Notes: generated from the sequence alone by a model not told the origin. 64,000 nucleotides of DNA from Frigidibacter oleivorans (GCF_003993775.1 NZ_RJRZ01000001.1:62001-126000); one strand, 5' to 3'. Shown: positions 35,227 through 45,278, numbered from the stretch's first letter. Translations and numbers: made by a program.

Positions 35227-35255
35227 TTGACACCGGCCCGGGGCTCGTCCATGTG
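35227..35255 (+). promoter_or_regulatory. Weak candidate promoter (perfect TTGACA) upstream of the TauE/SafE gene
   Basis: A perfect TTGACA (35227-35232) lies ~75 bp before the ATG at 35307, but the -10 at 17-bp spacing is only CATGTG. An AT-rich GATTAATC palindrome precedes it at 35213-35220. Confidence 0.3.
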
Positions 35256-35306
35256 CAGTCGCAGCAACGACTCACCCGTCGCCTCTCTGGAACCCTGTCG
35301 CCCCCG

Positions 35307-36227
35307 ATGCAGATCTACCTGCCCATCGCCGAGATCTCGGTCGGCCTTTTTGCCCTGCTCGGCGTCGGCGGACTCGTGGGGTTCCTGTCGGGGATGTTCG
35401 GGGTCGGCGGCGGCTTCCTGATCACGCCGCTGCTGTTCTTCCTGGGCGTGCCGCCCACGGTCGCGGTGGCGACGGGCGCGAACCAGGTCGTGGCCTCCTC
35501 CGTCTCGGCGGTGCTGAGCCATATCCGCCGGCGCACCGTCGATTTCCGTATGGGATGGGTGCTGCTCGCCGGCGGCCTGATCGGGTCGAGCCTCGGGATC
35601 TTCGTGTTCAACCTGCTGTCCCGGCTGGGGCAGATCGACCTTGCCGTGCAGCTGAGCTACGTGCTGTTCCTCGGGCTGGTCGGGCTGATCATGTTCCAGG
35701 AATCGATGCGCGCGATCCTGCGCAGCCGCAGCCAGCCCGGCAAGGTGCCGAAGCGGCATCAGCATCTGTGGGTGCATCGCTGGCCGCTGAAGATGAAGTT
35801 CCGCGCCTCGGGCCTGTATATCAGCGTCATCCCGCCGCTGATGGTGGGGGCGCTGGTGGGGGTGCTGGCCGCGGTGATGGGCGTCGGCGGCGGCTTCATC
35901 ATGGTGCCGGCGATGATCTACCTGCTGGGGATGCCCACCAAGGTCGTGGTGGGAACCTCGCTGTTCCAGATCATCTTCGTTTCCGCCTACACGACGATGA
36001 TGCATGCCATCACCAACGGCACGGTCGACATCATGCTGGCCCTCGCGCTGATCGTGGGGGGCGTGATCGGCGCGCAGTTCGGGGCGCAGGCGGGCGCACG
36101 GCTGAAGGCGGAACAGGTGCGCATCCTGCTGGCGCTGATCGTGCTGGGGGTGGCGGCGACGCTGGCCACGGGGCTGCTGCTGCGGCCGGACGAGCTGTAT
36201 TCCATATCGAGCGAGGGGCACGCATGA
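35307..36227 (+). CDS. TauE/SafE-family membrane permease (sulfite/anion exporter type)
   Basis: This 306-residue inner-membrane protein shows the duplicated TauE fold. GVGGLVGFLSGMFGVGGGFL at the N-terminal half and VGVLAAVMGVGGGFIMVP at the C-terminal half are the paired glycine-rich signatures. A basic cytoplasmic linker (SRSQPGKVPKRHQH) divides them. The family exports sulfite, sulfoacetate or other organosulfur anions. The start at 35307 was chosen because upstream codons are unlike the family. Its stop overlaps the next ATG. Confidence 0.9.
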   Translation: MQIYLPIAEISVGLFALLGVGGLVGFLSGMFGVGGGFLITPLLFFLGVPPTVAVATGANQVVASSVSAVLSHIRRRTVDFRMGWVLLAGGLIGSSLGIFVFNLLSRLGQIDLAVQLSYVLFLGLVGLIMFQESMRAILRSRSQPGKVPKRHQHLWVHRWPLKMKFRASGLYISVIPPLMVGALVGVLAAVMGVGGGFIMVPAMIYLLGMPTKVVVGTSLFQIIFVSAYTTMMHAITNGTVDIMLALALIVGGVIGAQFGAQAGARLKAEQVRILLALIVLGVAATLATGLLLRPDELYSISSEGHA

Positions 36228-36997
36228 TCCGGCGCATCCTTGCCCCGCTGCTGGCGCTGGCGCTGCTGGCGCCGCCCCTGCCGGCGCAGGAACCGGCGGG
36301 CGAGACCATCGTCGCCGGCCTGAGCCAGACCCGCATCGCCATCACCACCAGCTTTTCCGGCTCGGACGTGCTGGTCTTCGGCGCCGTCCGGCGCGAGGCG
36401 CCGATCCCGGACGGCCCCCTGCAGGTCATCGTCACGCTGGAAGGCCCGGCCGAACAGGTCACGGTCCGCCGGAAGGAACGCGTCGCCGGCATCTGGATCA
36501 ACACCGACGCGGTCGAGATCGACCGCGCCCCGTCCTTCTACTCCGTCGCCTCCTCCGTGCCGCTGCGCGAGGCGCTGACCGATACCGAGGATCTGCGCTA
36601 TTCGATCTCGATCCCCCGGGCGATCCGCTCGGTCGGCGCGGTGATCGAGGGCGCGCCGACCTTCGTCGAGGCGCTGATCCGCATCCGCGAGGAGGAGGCG
36701 CATTACGTCGACGAGCCGGCGGGGGCAGAGATCGCCGAGGACACGCTGTTCCGCGCGCAGTTCCGCATGCCGGCCGACCTGACCGAAGGCACCTATCTGA
36801 CGCGCATCTTCCTGACCCGCGACGGGCGGGTGGTCGACAGCCACGAAACCGCGATCGACGTGCGCAAGGAGGGGCTGGAACGCTGGCTATTCGCCCTGTC
36901 GCGCGAACAGCCGCCGCTCTACGGCCTGCTGTCGTTGTTCATCGCCGTGGCGCTCGGCTGGGCGGCCTCGGCCGGGTTCCGGTATCTGCGGCGCTGA
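36224..36997 (+). CDS. TIGR02186-family secreted/anchored protein partner of TauE
   Basis: This 257-residue protein has a signal peptide (residues 1-~20, ALALLAPPLPAQ) and a single C-terminal membrane helix (YGLLSLFIAVALGWAASAG). The periplasmic body begins AGLSQTRIAITTSFSGSDVLVFG and contains WINTDAVEIDRAPSFY, both features I associate with the TIGR02186 family of alphaproteobacteria. Start and stop overlap with the TauE gene suggests one complex. Function is unknown; it may be a periplasmic accessory of the permease. Confidence 0.82.
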   Translation: MIRRILAPLLALALLAPPLPAQEPAGETIVAGLSQTRIAITTSFSGSDVLVFGAVRREAPIPDGPLQVIVTLEGPAEQVTVRRKERVAGIWINTDAVEIDRAPSFYSVASSVPLREALTDTEDLRYSISIPRAIRSVGAVIEGAPTFVEALIRIREEEAHYVDEPAGAEIAEDTLFRAQFRMPADLTEGTYLTRIFLTRDGRVVDSHETAIDVRKEGLERWLFALSREQPPLYGLLSLFIAVALGWAASAGFRYLRR

Positions 36998-37013
36998 GGC
37001 GCGCGCCCCCGGT

Positions 37014-37250
37014 TCAGAACGCCCTGAACGTGATCGTCGTCAGCGTCCGCGAGATGCCGGGGATGTCGAACAGCCGGTCGTTCAGCCAGCGGCCCGCATC
37101 CTCCTCTTCGGGGATGTAGACCTTGGCGATCAGGTCGTATTCGCCCGAGGTCGAGAACAGCTCGCTCGCCACCTCGCGGTCATAGATCGCGTCGGCCACC
37201 TCATAGGTCCTGCCGGGATGGCAGCGGAACTGGACGAAGACGCAGCGCAT
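37014..37250 (-). CDS. Stand-alone Lrp/AsnC ligand-binding (RAM) domain protein
   Basis: The 78-residue protein is the AsnC-type ligand-binding domain without the usual N-terminal helix-turn-helix. It reads MRCVFVQFRCHPGRTYEVA, then GEYDLIAKVYIPEEEDAGRW, and ends ISRTLTTITFRAF, matching the beta-alpha-beta core and the G-D dipeptide used in effector binding. Such lone domains can form oligomers with full Lrp proteins or bind amino acids alone. The neighbours give no clue. Confidence 0.85.
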   Translation of the reverse strand: MRCVFVQFRCHPGRTYEVADAIYDREVASELFSTSGEYDLIAKVYIPEEEDAGRWLNDRLFDIPGISRTLTTITFRAF

Positions 37251-37350
37251 CGGGGTTCTCCTTCTTCGGACGCGGCCAGCCTAGCGGGCAGCGGGCGCGA
37301 CCGGAAGGGCCGCGCTGGACAGGCGGGCGCGGCCGGTCTAGGCAGCGGTC

Positions 37351-37674
37351 ATGCAGGCCCTGCCCCTTTACCTCGCTGCCGCGCTGGCGGAAATCGCCGG
37401 CTGCTTCGCCGTGTGGTCGGTGCTGCGGCTGGACCGCTCGCCCCTGTGGCTGCTGCCCGGGCTGGCGGCGCTGGCGGTCTTTGCCACGCTTCTGGCCTTC
37501 AGCCCGGCGGATGCGGCGGGGCGGGCCTATGCGGCCTATGGCGGCATCTACATCGCCGCCTCGCTGGCCTGGCTGCGGCTGGTCGAGGGGCGGCAGCCCG
37601 ACCTGTGGGATCTGGCCGGAACCGCGCTGTGCCTGATCGGCGCAGCGCTGATCCTGTGGGGGCCGCGCGGCTAG
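37351..37674 (+). CDS. UPF0060 (YnfA) family small membrane protein
   Basis: The 107-residue protein has four hydrophobic helices. [19 protein letters not shown] at the start, a central [21 protein letters not shown] and the closing [20 protein letters not shown] match the YnfA family. It resembles small multidrug resistance exporters in topology, but the transport substrate is unproven. Its last 4 bp overlap the convergent helicase gene. Confidence 0.92.
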   Translation: MQALPLYLAAALAEIAGCFAVWSVLRLDRSPLWLLPGLAALAVFATLLAFSPADAAGRAYAAYGGIYIAASLAWLRLVEGRQPDLWDLAGTALCLIGAALILWGPRG

Positions 37675-39200
37675 CCCTCCTCGTCGCGCAGCATTTCCAG
37701 CGGCGCGGCGGCCTTGGGCAGATCGTCCACCGTCAGCGGCACTGCCGGGCGGGACATGCGGTTGCGCACCACCCAGAACAGCCGCTGTTCCGCGCGGGTG
37801 ATCGCCACATAGGCCAGCCGCTTCCACAGCGGGATCCCGGCCTCGCTGCGCCCGGCCCGGTAGGCGGCATAGAGGTCGGGGGCGAAGACCTGCACGTTTT
37901 CCCATTGCGAGCCCTGCGCCTTGTGGATCGTCACCGCCGCGCCGTGCAGGAAGGCCGCGCCCATCCGCGCGGCATAGGGAATGAAGGGCTCTTCCTCGTC
38001 CGGCATCTCGATCTTGATGATCGAGGCGGCGCTGACCTGCGGCTCCTCGGCGCCGATCACATGGATACGGCTGAAGCCCGGCTTGCGCCCGGGGCCGAGC
38101 CAGATCACCTGCGCGCCCTTGATCAGGCCCCGCGCCTCGAGGTCGATGCGCTTCTTGCGGTGCTTCAGCGGCAGTTCGATCCCGTCGCAGATCAGCGGCT
38201 CGCCCGGCAGCAGCGCGTCGGCCGGCGCACCGTAGGCACCGCGGAAGGCATGGATCAGCCGGATCCGCGTCTGGTTGCGCCAGACCAGCACCGGCGAGCG
38301 GGCCATCAGCCCGGTTTCCACCCGTTCCGCCCAGACCACGCGCGGGTCGCGCCGCGCCGCATCCTCCACCATCCGCTCGAACCGCTCGAAGGTCAGGCTG
38401 TCATCGGCCAGCGCATGGGCGAGGTCGAGGATCGGGTTGTCCTCGGTCTGGCGGTGGATGCGGTGCAGTTCCAGCCGCTGGCCCTCGGGCAGCCGGTCGA
38501 AGGCCATGGCGCCCGACTGGTTCACCGGGGCCAGCTGCGCCGGGTCGCCGAACATCACCAGCGTCGGGAAGATCTCTTTCAGGTCGTCGAACTGCCGGTC
38601 GTCCAGCATCGAGCTTTCGTCGATGAAGCCGATGTCGAGCGGGTCTTCGCGCCGCTTCCAGCCGAGGATGAAATCCGATCCGCGCAGCCCCGCCGCCGCC
38701 AGCGCGCCGGGGATCGACTTCATCTGGTCGTAGAAGGCCTTCGCCCGGTCCAGCGCCGCCTCGGTCAGGCCCTCGATCGTCGGCCGGTCGCCATTGCCGG
38801 CCAGCCATTCGGCGATGCGTTCGTATTCCGGGTCATAGACCGGGGTGTAGAGAATCCGGTGGATCGTGGTCGCCGGCACGCCGCGGTTGCGCAGCACGCT
38901 CGCCGCCTTGTTGGTGGGCGCGAGGATCGCCAGCGTCCGCCGCTCCTTGCGCCGCCGGCCCTCGTAATCGCCCGAGATCACGTCGACCCCGGCCTCCTGC
39001 AGCGCCTTCGCCAGTTGCGACAGAAGCAGGGTCTTGCCCGATCCCGCCTTGCCGACCACCGCCATCACCCGGTTCGGTCCGTCGCCCGGCGGCTCGGTGT
39101 CGCCATCGGCGATGTCGATGCCTGCCTCGGCCAGCACCTCGGCCAGCCGGTCCCAGGCCTCGGCCTGATCGTCGGAGAAGATGGGGGCAGGCAGGCTCAT
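37671..39200 (-). CDS. RecD/PIF1-like superfamily 1 DNA helicase
   Basis: The 509-residue ATPase has Walker [14 protein letters not shown] near residue ~50, APTNKAAS (motif Ia), Walker B DESSMLDD (~200), and [11 protein letters not shown] (motif III). A C-terminal UvrD_C_2 block carries [14 protein letters not shown] and [13 protein letters not shown]. It lacks the RecBCD-specific N-terminal domain and is not long enough for RecD2. It is the RecD-like type often annotated as an ATP-dependent exoDNAse alpha subunit. It lies 50 bp after thpR on the same strand. Confidence 0.88.
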   Translation of the reverse strand: MSLPAPIFSDDQAEAWDRLAEVLAEAGIDIADGDTEPPGDGPNRVMAVVGKAGSGKTLLLSQLAKALQEAGVDVISGDYEGRRRKERRTLAILAPTNKAASVLRNRGVPATTIHRILYTPVYDPEYERIAEWLAGNGDRPTIEGLTEAALDRAKAFYDQMKSIPGALAAAGLRGSDFILGWKRREDPLDIGFIDESSMLDDRQFDDLKEIFPTLVMFGDPAQLAPVNQSGAMAFDRLPEGQRLELHRIHRQTEDNPILDLAHALADDSLTFERFERMVEDAARRDPRVVWAERVETGLMARSPVLVWRNQTRIRLIHAFRGAYGAPADALLPGEPLICDGIELPLKHRKKRIDLEARGLIKGAQVIWLGPGRKPGFSRIHVIGAEEPQVSAASIIKIEMPDEEEPFIPYAARMGAAFLHGAAVTIHKAQGSQWENVQVFAPDLYAAYRAGRSEAGIPLWKRLAYVAITRAEQRLFWVVRNRMSRPAVPLTVDDLPKAAAPLEMLRDEEG

Positions 39201-39250
39201 GGGCCGGGACCATAGTGCGGCAGGCGAGCGGCCGGAAGGGCGGAAGAACG

Positions 39251-39799
39251 TCAGCCCTGCAGCGGATAGCGCGCCAGTTCCTCATAGACCGGCCCGTCGC
39301 GGTGCAGCGAGGACTGCCACAGGGCGAAATCCCGCACCGGCACCGGATCGAGCCGCACCGCGCCCTCGGCGGCAAGGAAAGCCTGCAGCCGCACCTGCTC
39401 GCCGCCCCCCGGCCGCCGGCGGCCGAAGCGCGCCAGCGTCACATGCGGGCGGAACCGCTGGCGCGGCAGCGCGATCCCCGCGCGGCGCACCGCCGCCTCG
39501 ACCCGGGCATGCAGCTGCACCAGCGGCGGCGACGGATCCGCCGCAATCCAGATCAAAGCGGGCGCCGCGCCCCCCGGCCCGCCGAGCCCCGCCAGCGTCA
39601 GGTCGAAACCCGGCGCGCGCAGGCCGGACAGGTCGTCATGCAGATCCTCCAGCACCGCGGGCGGCTGATCGTCGAGAAAGGCCAGCGTCAGGTGCAGGTT
39701 TTCCTCCGCCACGGGCCGCCCCACCGGCAGGCGGGCCTGCAGGTCGGCCAGCGCCGCGCGGGCGCTGTCGGGCAGGGCGATGGCGATGAAGGCGCGCAT
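39251..39799 (-). CDS. thpR: RNA 2',3'-cyclic phosphodiesterase / 2'-5' RNA ligase
   Basis: The 182-residue 2H phosphoesterase has the two required H-x-T/S-x motifs: HLTLAFL (~residues 36-42) and HVTLARFG (~124-131). It begins [20 protein letters not shown]. The start at 39799 was preferred over an upstream in-frame codon because the family begins at this Met. Members hydrolyse 2',3'-cyclic phosphate ends and can join RNA in a 2'-5' linkage in vitro. Confidence 0.9.
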   Translation of the reverse strand: MRAFIAIALPDSARAALADLQARLPVGRPVAEENLHLTLAFLDDQPPAVLEDLHDDLSGLRAPGFDLTLAGLGGPGGAAPALIWIAADPSPPLVQLHARVEAAVRRAGIALPRQRFRPHVTLARFGRRRPGGGEQVRLQAFLAAEGAVRLDPVPVRDFALWQSSLHRDGPVYEELARYPLQG

Positions 39800-39881
39800 G
39801 GAAAGGCATTCTGCCCGCCCCGGCCCGCAGCACAAGCCGGATCGCCCCGGTCCCTGCAGCCGATCCAGTTATCCCGGGGGT

Positions 39882-39899
39882 GCGGGGGCTGGCCCCCGC
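39882..39899. other. Short GC hairpin in the thpR/aroA divergent gap
   Basis: GCGGGGG and CCCCCGC flank CTGG in the 204-bp region between the divergent thpR and aroA genes. It may be part of the aroA leader. I saw no reliable promoter elements in this gap. Confidence 0.35.
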
Positions 39900-40003
39900 C
39901 GCGACGCGGCCAGCCCGTGCCGCCCGTGGCGGAAGCGCGCCAGATGGACGCGACACGGGGCTTGCGCTATCAGGCCCGGGCAGACAGCGAAGGAGCGCGC
40001 CCC

Positions 40004-41347
40004 ATGTCCGGCCACGGCAATCCGATCCCGATGACCGCCCGCAGGTCCGGTCCGCTGACCGGCGTGGCCGAGGTGCCGGGCGACAAGTCGATCAGCCACC
40101 GGGCACTGATCCTGGGCGCGCTGGCCGTGGGCGAGACCGAGGTGACAGGGCTGCTGGAAGGTCAGGACGTGCTCGACACCGCCAAGGCGATGCGGGCCTT
40201 CGGCGCCACCGTCACCCGCCACGGCGACGGACACTGGACGGTGGCCGGGGTGGGCGTCGGCGGCTTTGCCGAACCCGCCGATGTGATCGACTGCGGCAAT
40301 TCCGGCACCGGCGTGCGGCTGATCATGGGGGCGATGGCCACCTCGCCCCTGACCGCGACCTTCACCGGCGATGCGAGCCTGCGCAAGCGCCCCATGGGCC
40401 GCGTGACCGACCCGCTGGCGCTGTTCGGGGCGCAGGCCTATGGCCGGTCGCAGGGCCGGCTGCCGATGACCGTGGTGGGCGCGGCCGATCCAGTGCCGGT
40501 GACCTATCGCACGCCCGTGCCCTCGGCGCAGGTGAAGTCGGCGGTGCTGCTGGCCGGGCTGAACGCGCCGGGCGAGACCGTCGTGATCGAGAAGGAAGCG
40601 ACGCGCGATCATTCCGAACGGATGCTGCGCGGCTTCGGCGCGGCGGTCGAGGTCGAGGATACCGCCGAGGGCCGGCTGATCCGGCTGACGGGCCAGCCCG
40701 AACTGCGGCCGCAGCGCGTGGCGGTGCCGCGCGATCCCTCCTCGGCCGCCTTCCCCGTCTGCGCCGCGCTGATCGTGCCGGGGTCGGACATCCGGGTTCC
40801 CGGCGTCAGCCAGAACCCCACGCGCAACGGGCTTTACACCACGCTGGTCGAGATGGGCGCCGACATCGTCTTCGAAAACCCGCGCGAGGAAGGCGGCGAG
40901 CCGGTCGCGGATCTCGTCGTGCGGCATTCTTCGCTGCGGGGCGTCGAGGTGCCGCCCGGACGCGCGGCCAGCATGATCGACGAATATCCGGTGCTGGCGG
41001 CGGTGGCGGCCTTTGCCGAGGGCCGCACGGTGATGCGCGGGGTGAAGGAGTTGCGGGTGAAGGAAAGCGACCGCATCGACGCGATGGCCCGCGGGCTCGA
41101 AGCCTGCGGCGTGACGGTGGAAGAGGACGAGGACACACTGATCGTGCACGGACTGGGGGCGGATGGCGTGCCGGGCGGGGCCACCTGCGCCACGCATCTG
41201 GACCACCGGATCGCCATGTCCTTCCTCGTGCTGGGGCTGGCGGCGCGGGCGCCGGTCACGGTGGATGACGGCTCGCCCATCGACACCTCCTTCCCGGTGT
41301 TCGAGACGCTGATGGCCGGTCTCGGCGCGCCCGTCGCGCGGGACTGA
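40004..41347 (+). CDS. aroA: 3-Phosphoshikimate 1-carboxyvinyltransferase (EPSP synthase, class II/CP4-like)
   Basis: The 447-residue enzyme makes EPSP from shikimate-3-phosphate and PEP. Substrate motifs are GDKSISHR (residues 26-33), [11 protein letters not shown], and [23 protein letters not shown] and DHRIAMSF follow near the C-terminus. Gene order and overall sequence resemble the Agrobacterium CP4 class II enzyme. At the CP4 Ala100 position it has Gly101 in CGNSGTGVR, the residue seen in ordinary glyphosate-sensitive enzymes. AAGGAGC precedes the ATG. It heads the run hisN-like gene, cmk, rpsA. Confidence 0.95.
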   Translation: MSGHGNPIPMTARRSGPLTGVAEVPGDKSISHRALILGALAVGETEVTGLLEGQDVLDTAKAMRAFGATVTRHGDGHWTVAGVGVGGFAEPADVIDCGNSGTGVRLIMGAMATSPLTATFTGDASLRKRPMGRVTDPLALFGAQAYGRSQGRLPMTVVGAADPVPVTYRTPVPSAQVKSAVLLAGLNAPGETVVIEKEATRDHSERMLRGFGAAVEVEDTAEGRLIRLTGQPELRPQRVAVPRDPSSAAFPVCAALIVPGSDIRVPGVSQNPTRNGLYTTLVEMGADIVFENPREEGGEPVADLVVRHSSLRGVEVPPGRAASMIDEYPVLAAVAAFAEGRTVMRGVKELRVKESDRIDAMARGLEACGVTVEEDEDTLIVHGLGADGVPGGATCATHLDHRIAMSFLVLGLAARAPVTVDDGSPIDTSFPVFETLMAGLGAPVARD

Positions 41348-41352
41348 CCCGC

Positions 41353-42132
41353 ATGGCCGAGGCGCAGGATCATCTGGCCCTCGCGCTGGCGCTGGCGGAT
41401 GCGGCCGGCGCGGCGGCGCGGCGGCACTGGTTCGCGGGCGGCAGCGTCGGCACCAAGGCGGACGGTTCGGCCCTGACCGAGGCCGACCTCGCCATCGAGC
41501 GCGACTGGCGCGACGCGATCGCCCGGGCCTGTCCCGATCACGGCATCCTCGGCGAGGAATTCGGCGCCGAGGCCACCGGCCGCAGCCATGTCTGGGTGCT
41601 GGATCCGATCGACGGCACCCGGCAGTTCGGCTGCGGGCTGGCGAACTGGGCCACGCTGATCGCGCTGTGCCGCGACGGCGTGCCGGTGCTGGGGGTGATC
41701 GACATGCCGCTGGCCGGGGCGCGTTTCGTGGGCGCGGCAGAGGGCAGCACACTGAACGGCCGGCCTATCCGCTGCCAGTCCGCCGCGACGCTGACCGGCG
41801 CGCGGATGGCGCTGGCGAACCCCGCGAGCTTCGATGCGGCGACCCGTCCCGGCCATGACGCGCTGCTGCGGCTGGCGGGGCTGACGGTGTTCGACGGCGG
41901 ATCGCCCGCCATCGGCGCGCTGGCGCGGGGGCTGGCGGACCTGTGCCTGTACGGTCCCGACCTCGATGCCTTCGACATATGCGCGCTGGTGCCGGTGGTG
42001 ACCGGCGCGGGCGGGCGGATCAGCGACTGGCAGGGCGGCGATCTGGGCCTGTCCTCGGCGGGCGCGGTGCTGGCCAGCGGCCATCCCGCGCTGCACGACG
42101 CGGCGCTGGCGGTGCTGAAGGGGGTGCGATGA
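41353..42132 (+). CDS. Inositol-monophosphatase-family phosphatase (histidinol-phosphatase HisN-like)
   Basis: The 259-residue metal-dependent phosphatase shows [16 protein letters not shown], the metal residues in GEEFG, the motif [13 protein letters not shown], and [18 protein letters not shown] near the C-terminus. The DGTRQF form with a following CGLANW favours the alphaproteobacterial HisN-type histidinol phosphatase over inositol monophosphatase, but this is an inference from motif shape. It lies 5 bp after aroA, and its stop overlaps the cmk start. Confidence 0.85.
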   Translation: MAEAQDHLALALALADAAGAAARRHWFAGGSVGTKADGSALTEADLAIERDWRDAIARACPDHGILGEEFGAEATGRSHVWVLDPIDGTRQFGCGLANWATLIALCRDGVPVLGVIDMPLAGARFVGAAEGSTLNGRPIRCQSAATLTGARMALANPASFDAATRPGHDALLRLAGLTVFDGGSPAIGALARGLADLCLYGPDLDAFDICALVPVVTGAGGRISDWQGGDLGLSSAGAVLASGHPALHDAALAVLKGVR

Positions 42133-42740
42133 TCTTCACGGTGGCCATCGACGGGCCGGCGGCGGCCGGCAAGGGCACGATCAGCCGGGCGGTGGCCGCG
42201 GCCTTCGGCCTGCCGCATCTGGACACGGGGCTTCTGTATCGCGCGGTGGGTGCGCTGGTGGCCGAGGGCGCGGAGCCCGCCGCTGCCGCCCGCGCCCTCA
42301 CCCCGGCCAATCTGGCACGCGACGATCTGCGCAGCGCGGCGGCGGGTCAGGCCGCCAGCCGCGTGGCGGCGATCCCCGAGGTGCGGGCCGCGCTGCTGGA
42401 GTTTCAGCGCCGCTTTGCCCGGGCCGAGGGCGGCGCGGTGCTGGACGGGCGCGACATCGGCACGGTCATCTGCCCCGAGGCTGAGGTGAAGCTCTATGTC
42501 ACCGCCAGCCCCGAGGTGCGGGCGCGGCGGCGCTGGCTGGAACTGGGGGGCGATGCGGCACCCCTGCCCTTCGACCGGGTGCTGGCCGAGGTGCGGGAAC
42601 GCGATGCCCGCGACATGGGCCGGGCGGATGCGCCGCTGCGCCCGGCGGCAGACGCGGTGATCCTCGACACGACCGAACTGACGGCGGAGGAGGCGGTGGC
42701 GCGGGCGGTGGCGCTGGTGGCGGAACGGCGCGGGTGCTGA
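42129..42740 (+). CDS. cmk: Cytidylate kinase
   Basis: The 203-residue (d)CMP kinase has P-loop [47 protein letters not shown], and the C-terminal [16 protein letters not shown] loop, which includes the conserved Arg/Asp pair. The ATG overlaps the previous stop (ATGA). Adjacency to aroA and rpsA is a widespread bacterial order. Confidence 0.95.
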   Translation: MIFTVAIDGPAAAGKGTISRAVAAAFGLPHLDTGLLYRAVGALVAEGAEPAAAARALTPANLARDDLRSAAAGQAASRVAAIPEVRAALLEFQRRFARAEGGAVLDGRDIGTVICPEAEVKLYVTASPEVRARRRWLELGGDAAPLPFDRVLAEVRERDARDMGRADAPLRPAADAVILDTTELTAEEAVARAVALVAERRGC

Positions 42741-42786
42741 TCCGCGCGGGCTGGCCGGGGGGCGGCAGAATGCCTATCTCTGCCAG

Positions 42787-43332
42787 ATGCGCGCCCTTCT
42801 GCTGATCCTTGCCCTGCTCGCCCCACCCGCCTCCGCGGACAGCCCGCCCGCCGGCCTGATGTGGAACCGCAGCGGCCTGCCCGCCACGCTGCCGCTGATC
42901 CTGCGGACGGATGCGGACCGCGACGCCTATCTGCGGCTGCGCGACCCGGACGGCACCGCGCGGCTCGCGGCCTTCGTGCAGGGCGGCCAGCCCTTTCGCC
43001 TGCTGGTGCCTCCGGGGGACTGGCAGGTGGATCTGGCGCTCGGGCAGGACTGGCAGGGCGAGGACGACCTGTTCGGCCCGGACACCGAGCGGCTGTCCCT
43101 GCCCGGTCCGCTGCGTTTCGCCGCCGGCGACGACCGCCGCGACGGCCACCTGATCGACCTGCGCGGCGGCGAGGTGCGGGTGTCCGACCGGGCGCTGTGC
43201 CAGACACTGCGGCTCGACCCGGAAAGCCTGCGCGAACTGACGCCGATCGAGGCGGAACGGGCCGGCATCCCACCCCGCGACCGGCGCTTTCCGACGCCGG
43301 ACTATGAGGTGACGACGCGGCTTTGCGACTGA
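42787..43332 (+). CDS. Unknown exported protein
   Basis: I do not recognise this 181-residue protein. A signal peptide is clear (MRALLLILALLAPPASA). The mature part is rich in Asp, Arg and Leu, includes a LLVPPGDWQVDLALG segment that looks beta-rich, and has two Cys (ALCQTLRL and the penultimate RLCD) that could form a disulfide. It lies between cmk and rpsA, interrupting a usually tight order, and precedes the rpsA promoter. Confidence 0.7.
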   Translation: MRALLLILALLAPPASADSPPAGLMWNRSGLPATLPLILRTDADRDAYLRLRDPDGTARLAAFVQGGQPFRLLVPPGDWQVDLALGQDWQGEDDLFGPDTERLSLPGPLRFAAGDDRRDGHLIDLRGGEVRVSDRALCQTLRLDPESLRELTPIEAERAGIPPRDRRFPTPDYEVTTRLCD

Positions 43333-43348
43333 CGGCGCGGTTATTTCC

Positions 43349-43377
43349 TTGCCCGGCCCGGCCCTCGCGACTATATC
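43349..43377 (+). promoter_or_regulatory. Sigma-70 promoter for rpsA
   Basis: TTGCCC (43349-43354) and TATATC (43372-43377) are 17 bases apart. This is the strongest -10 in the area and lies ~190 bp before the rpsA ATG, giving a long leader. A short open frame beginning ATGGCCAG in that leader has no evident homology. Confidence 0.6.
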
Positions 43378-43569
43378 GCGCGCAGTCCGGGGCCCGGGTG
43401 CCGCAGGACGCGACGGATTCGTGACGGATCCACCGAAGGGTTTCGCGGGCCAGCGATGGACCGGAGGCCGCTTCGGCGTTTCGCGTTCCGTCCCTGCCCG
43501 GATGGCAACCAAAGACCGGCGGAGCCAACCGCATGGCCAGAAAAACGCTTGTAAAGGAACACGATCCGC

Positions 43570-45255
43570 ATGTGCGCTAAAGCGACTATGGAAGAATTCG
43601 AAGCCCTGCTGCAGGAAAGCTTCGAGATCGACACCCCCGACGAGGGTTCGGTCGTCAAGGGCAAGGTCATCGCCATCGAGGCGGGCCAGGCCATCATCGA
43701 CGTCGGCTACAAGATGGAAGGCCGCGTCGACCTGAAGGAATTCGCGAACCCCGGCGAAACGCCCGACATCACCGTCGGCGACACCGTCGAGGTCTATCTC
43801 GACCGCGTGGAGAATGCCCGCGGCGAAGCCGTCATCAGCCGCGAGAAAGCCCGCCGCGAAGAGGCATGGGACCGGCTGGAGAAGGCCTACGAGAAGGAAG
43901 AGCGCGTCGAGGGCGCCATCTTCGGCCGCGTCAAGGGCGGCTTCACCGTCGATCTGGGCGGTGCCGTGGCCTTCCTGCCCGGCTCGCAGGTCGATGTCCG
44001 CCCGGTGCGTGACGCCGGCCCGCTGATGGGCATGAAGCAGCCCTTCCAGATCCTGAAGATGGATCGCCGCCGCGGCAACATCGTGGTGTCGCGCCGCGCC
44101 ATCCTGGAAGAAAGCCGCGCCGAGCAGCGCGCCGAGGTCATCGGCAAGCTCAGCGAAGGCGATGTCGTGGACGGCGTGGTGAAGAACATCACCGAATACG
44201 GCGCCTTCGTCGACCTGGGCGGCGTGGACGGCCTGCTGCACGTCACCGACATGGCCTGGCGCCGCGTCAACCACCCGAGCGAGATCCTGAACATCGGCGA
44301 GACCGTCAAGGTCCAGGTGATCAAGATCAACAAGGAAACCCACCGCATCAGCCTGGGCATGAAGCAGCTCCAGTCCGATCCGTGGGACACGGTGGAAAGC
44401 AAGTTCCCGATCGGCTCGGTCCACAAGGGCCGCGTGACCAACATCACCGACTACGGCGCCTTCGTGGAGCTGGAAGCCGGCGTCGAAGGTCTGGTCCACG
44501 TGTCGGAAATGTCCTGGACCAAGAAGAACGTCCATCCCGGCAAGATCGTCTCCACCTCGCAGGAAGTGGATGTCATGGTGCTGGAGATCGACACCGCCAA
44601 GCGCCGCGTGTCGCTGGGCCTGAAGCAGACCATGCGCAACCCGTGGGAAGTCTTCGCGGAAACGCATCCGATGGGCACCGTCATCGAGGGCGAGGTCAAG
44701 AACATCACCGAATTCGGTCTGTTCGTGGGTCTCGACAACGACATCGACGGCATGGTGCACCTGTCCGACCTCAGCTGGGAACAGCGCGGCGAGGATGCGA
44801 TCCAGAACTACCGCAAGGGCGACGTGGTCAAGGCCGCCGTCACCGAGGTGGATACCGACAAGGAACGCATCTCGCTGTCGATCAAGGCGCTGGACGCCGA
44901 CACCTTCTCGGACGCCGTTGACGGCGTGAAGCGCGGCTCGGTCGTCACCACGACCGTCACCGCGATCGAGGATGGCGGCATCGAGGTCGAGTACAACGGC
45001 ATGAAGGCCTTCATCCGCCGGTCCGACCTGTCGCGCGACCGGTCGGAACAGCGCCCCGAGCGGTTCCAGATCGGCGACCACGTCGATGCGCGCGTGACCA
45101 ATGTCGACAGCAAGACCCGCCGTCTGGGCCTGTCGATCAAGGCGCGCGAGATCGCGGAAGAGAAGGAAGCCGTCGAACAGTATGGCTCGTCCGACTCGGG
45201 CGCCTCGCTGGGCGACATCCTCGGCGCCGCGCTGAAGGGTGCGGGCGACCGCTGA
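43570..45255 (+). CDS. rpsA: 30S ribosomal protein S1
   Basis: The 561-residue protein has six S1 RNA-binding repeats. Typical strands recur, for example GSVVKGKVIAIEAGQAIIDV, ITEYGAFVDLGGVDGLLHVT, ITDYGAFVELEAGVEGLVHV, and ITEFGLFVGLDNDIDGMVHL. It binds mRNA leaders on the small subunit and unfolds structured starts. The start MCAKATMEEFEALLQESF is chosen; the second Met at residue 7 is possible. A perfect terminator follows. Confidence 0.97.
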   Translation: MCAKATMEEFEALLQESFEIDTPDEGSVVKGKVIAIEAGQAIIDVGYKMEGRVDLKEFANPGETPDITVGDTVEVYLDRVENARGEAVISREKARREEAWDRLEKAYEKEERVEGAIFGRVKGGFTVDLGGAVAFLPGSQVDVRPVRDAGPLMGMKQPFQILKMDRRRGNIVVSRRAILEESRAEQRAEVIGKLSEGDVVDGVVKNITEYGAFVDLGGVDGLLHVTDMAWRRVNHPSEILNIGETVKVQVIKINKETHRISLGMKQLQSDPWDTVESKFPIGSVHKGRVTNITDYGAFVELEAGVEGLVHVSEMSWTKKNVHPGKIVSTSQEVDVMVLEIDTAKRRVSLGLKQTMRNPWEVFAETHPMGTVIEGEVKNITEFGLFVGLDNDIDGMVHLSDLSWEQRGEDAIQNYRKGDVVKAAVTEVDTDKERISLSIKALDADTFSDAVDGVKRGSVVTTTVTAIEDGGIEVEYNGMKAFIRRSDLSRDRSEQRPERFQIGDHVDARVTNVDSKTRRLGLSIKAREIAEEKEAVEQYGSSDSGASLGDILGAALKGAGDR

Positions 45256-45278
45256 CCGGTTCCGCCGGACGTCATGAA

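Noticed and set aside
43500-43569. A short leader peptide gene before rpsA
   Set aside because: The ATGGCCAG frame is brief, lacks a regulatory codon pattern and runs into the rpsA start region without a clear role.
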